Positions 27,192 through 28,164 of a stretch of 28,164 nt of DNA are shown in pieces. This DNA is from Amphimedon queenslandica. Lineage: Eukaryota > Porifera > Demospongiae > Haplosclerida > Niphatidae. The first letter of the stretch is position 1, and every line of letters starts with the position of its first letter. The notes under the pieces were generated by a model. That model made no database searches and was not told the DNA's origin. It saw only the letters and a list, made by a program, of their open reading frames with translations. The position numbers were made by a program, and so were the translations under genes. The stretch is taken from positions 1-28,164 of the forward strand of contig NW_003546307.1 in the NCBI RefSeq assembly GCF_000090795.2. Direction: 5' to 3'.

Positions 27192-27693
27192 CAGGGTTTC
27201 CCACAAAGCATATGCTAAGTGAGCTAAACAGCATGTGCTTCATGGGCTGACATGTACTATGTGGCTTTTTGAGTAACTTCAAAAAATCATAAATAATCTA
27301 ATTTCGATCGGAATCAGCTCAAACTTGCTACGCAACATAAGAACTTGTATATGCATCAGGAAAAATTATAAAAATAGAAATTTTTCTCCTAGTCATTTTT
27401 GGCAGAATTTGGCCAGCAACCAAAGGCTATAGCCTTTGGTTGTTAGCCCAATTTTTGAACAACTTTAAAAATTTATAAAAAATCCAAATTTGATCAGAAT
27501 CTGCTCAAAGTTGACACATGAAATAAGAAGATAGATATGTATCAGAAAAAATTATAAAAACAGAGAATTCTATCTTTGTGATTTTTGTTAAAATACCCTG
27601 TACTACTACTGTATGTATAGTACAGGGTCTGTGGCCCAGTTTTTGAGTATCTTGACAATCCACTGAACGGAAGCACTCCTGTGGGAAAACTCT
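27192..27693 (+). mobile_element. Hairpin repeat family, copy D: full-length MITE-like element
   Basis: Left end CAGGGTTTCCCACA (27192-27205) and right end TGTGGGAAAACTCT (27680-27693) form near-perfect terminal inverted repeats. AAGAG precedes (27187-27191) and follows (27694-27698) the element, a possible 5-bp target duplication. Inside are the module with GTGAGCTAAA and GCTTCATGGGCTGAC and two units of about 187 bp. One unit has a 26-bp perfect palindrome with arms CAACCAAAGGCT (27417-27442). The other has an 11-bp stem ACCCTGTACTA (27595-27605, 27618-27628) with a 12-nt loop. There is no transposase; it is non-autonomous and its superfamily is not assigned. Confidence 0.7.
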
Positions 27694-27698
27694 AAGAG

Positions 27699-28164
27699 AA
27701 TATGTCCCTTGTGTTTCCTGATAAAAGAGAGAAGCGGAGAGATAAAGAGGGGGCGGGGGAGAATCCAGCAGACGAAAATATCATTAAAAGTCCACATTAA
27801 CCCAATTAATTAGATAGTTGTGTGTATGTACACACACTGAGCTTTAAAGGATTCCTGTGACTCACTTACATGTAGAGTGAAACCAGTCAGATTAATTCCT
27901 TCCTTATAGAGTCTTATAGTGTTGCATTAGTCTAATTAGGCGCGCTAATGTCATTAATATTTCACATTAATTAGTTGTCCTTATTTAGTCCTGAAATGTA
28001 TTTAATTCGGCAAAGGTACATTTCTCATAGCCTAAATGTCTGATTGGTAGTCACGTACATCTGTAGCGTACAGGTATGTGTGTGTGAGAAACAAATTTTA
28101 ATAATAGCAATAATTACATGTACATGTACGTGTAAATGATTACTGCTGAGCATTGTTGTTTGTG
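27699..28164. other. Non-coding end of window
   Basis: AT-rich with a G-rich patch (27750-27760) and a TACATG tract (28117-28130). No feature can be supported. Confidence 0.5.

Overview
The window looks like nuclear DNA of an early-branching animal, most likely a demosponge such as Amphimedon. The reasons are spliceosomal introns mostly of about 45-270 bp, dense head-to-head and tail-to-tail genes, an AT-rich background, many TACATGTA palindromes between genes, and clear metazoan orthologues. The species is inferred from style and cannot be proved from the sequence alone.

Layout. Positions 13-1103 (minus) hold a two-exon gene for a 341-residue protein I do not recognise. Positions 1104-2107 are intergenic, with one perfect short hairpin. 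Positions 2108-6803 (minus) hold a complete 20-exon glycogen phosphorylase (834 residues). Positions 6804-7012 form a compact divergent promoter with two identical NRF-1-type palindromes. Positions 7013-8450 (plus) hold a six-exon gene for a 298-residue basic, Ser/Pro-rich coiled-coil protein, whose last intron seems to be GC-AG. Positions 8614-13074 (minus) hold a complete 21-exon WDR75 (UTP17) orthologue (859 residues), tail-to-tail with the coiled-coil gene. Positions 13075-13771 are a second divergent spacer with two CACGTG E-boxes. A Ser/Pro-rich exon starts at 13772 (plus); it either ends in a short second exon at 14278 or is the first exon of a gene with a very long intron. Positions 14279-28164 contain no gene I can defend. 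This part is rich in microsatellites, TACATG tracts and copies of a hairpin-bearing repeat, with a tandem pair of RFX X-box motifs near 18.4 kb.

The three longest coding reconstructions (phosphorylase, coiled-coil, WDR75) were read exon by exon, and every junction keeps phase. The most notable non-genic element is a dispersed repeat (about 4.3, 10.3, 11.2, 17.1 and 27.2 kb). It carries an internal palindrome whose sequence changes between copies while its symmetry is kept; one copy has terminal inverted repeats, and two copies abut 5' splice sites. Glycogen breakdown (phosphorylase) and ribosome biogenesis (WDR75) are housekeeping functions, which fits the NRF-1, ETS and E-box motifs in the shared promoters. 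The genes do not otherwise form one pathway.
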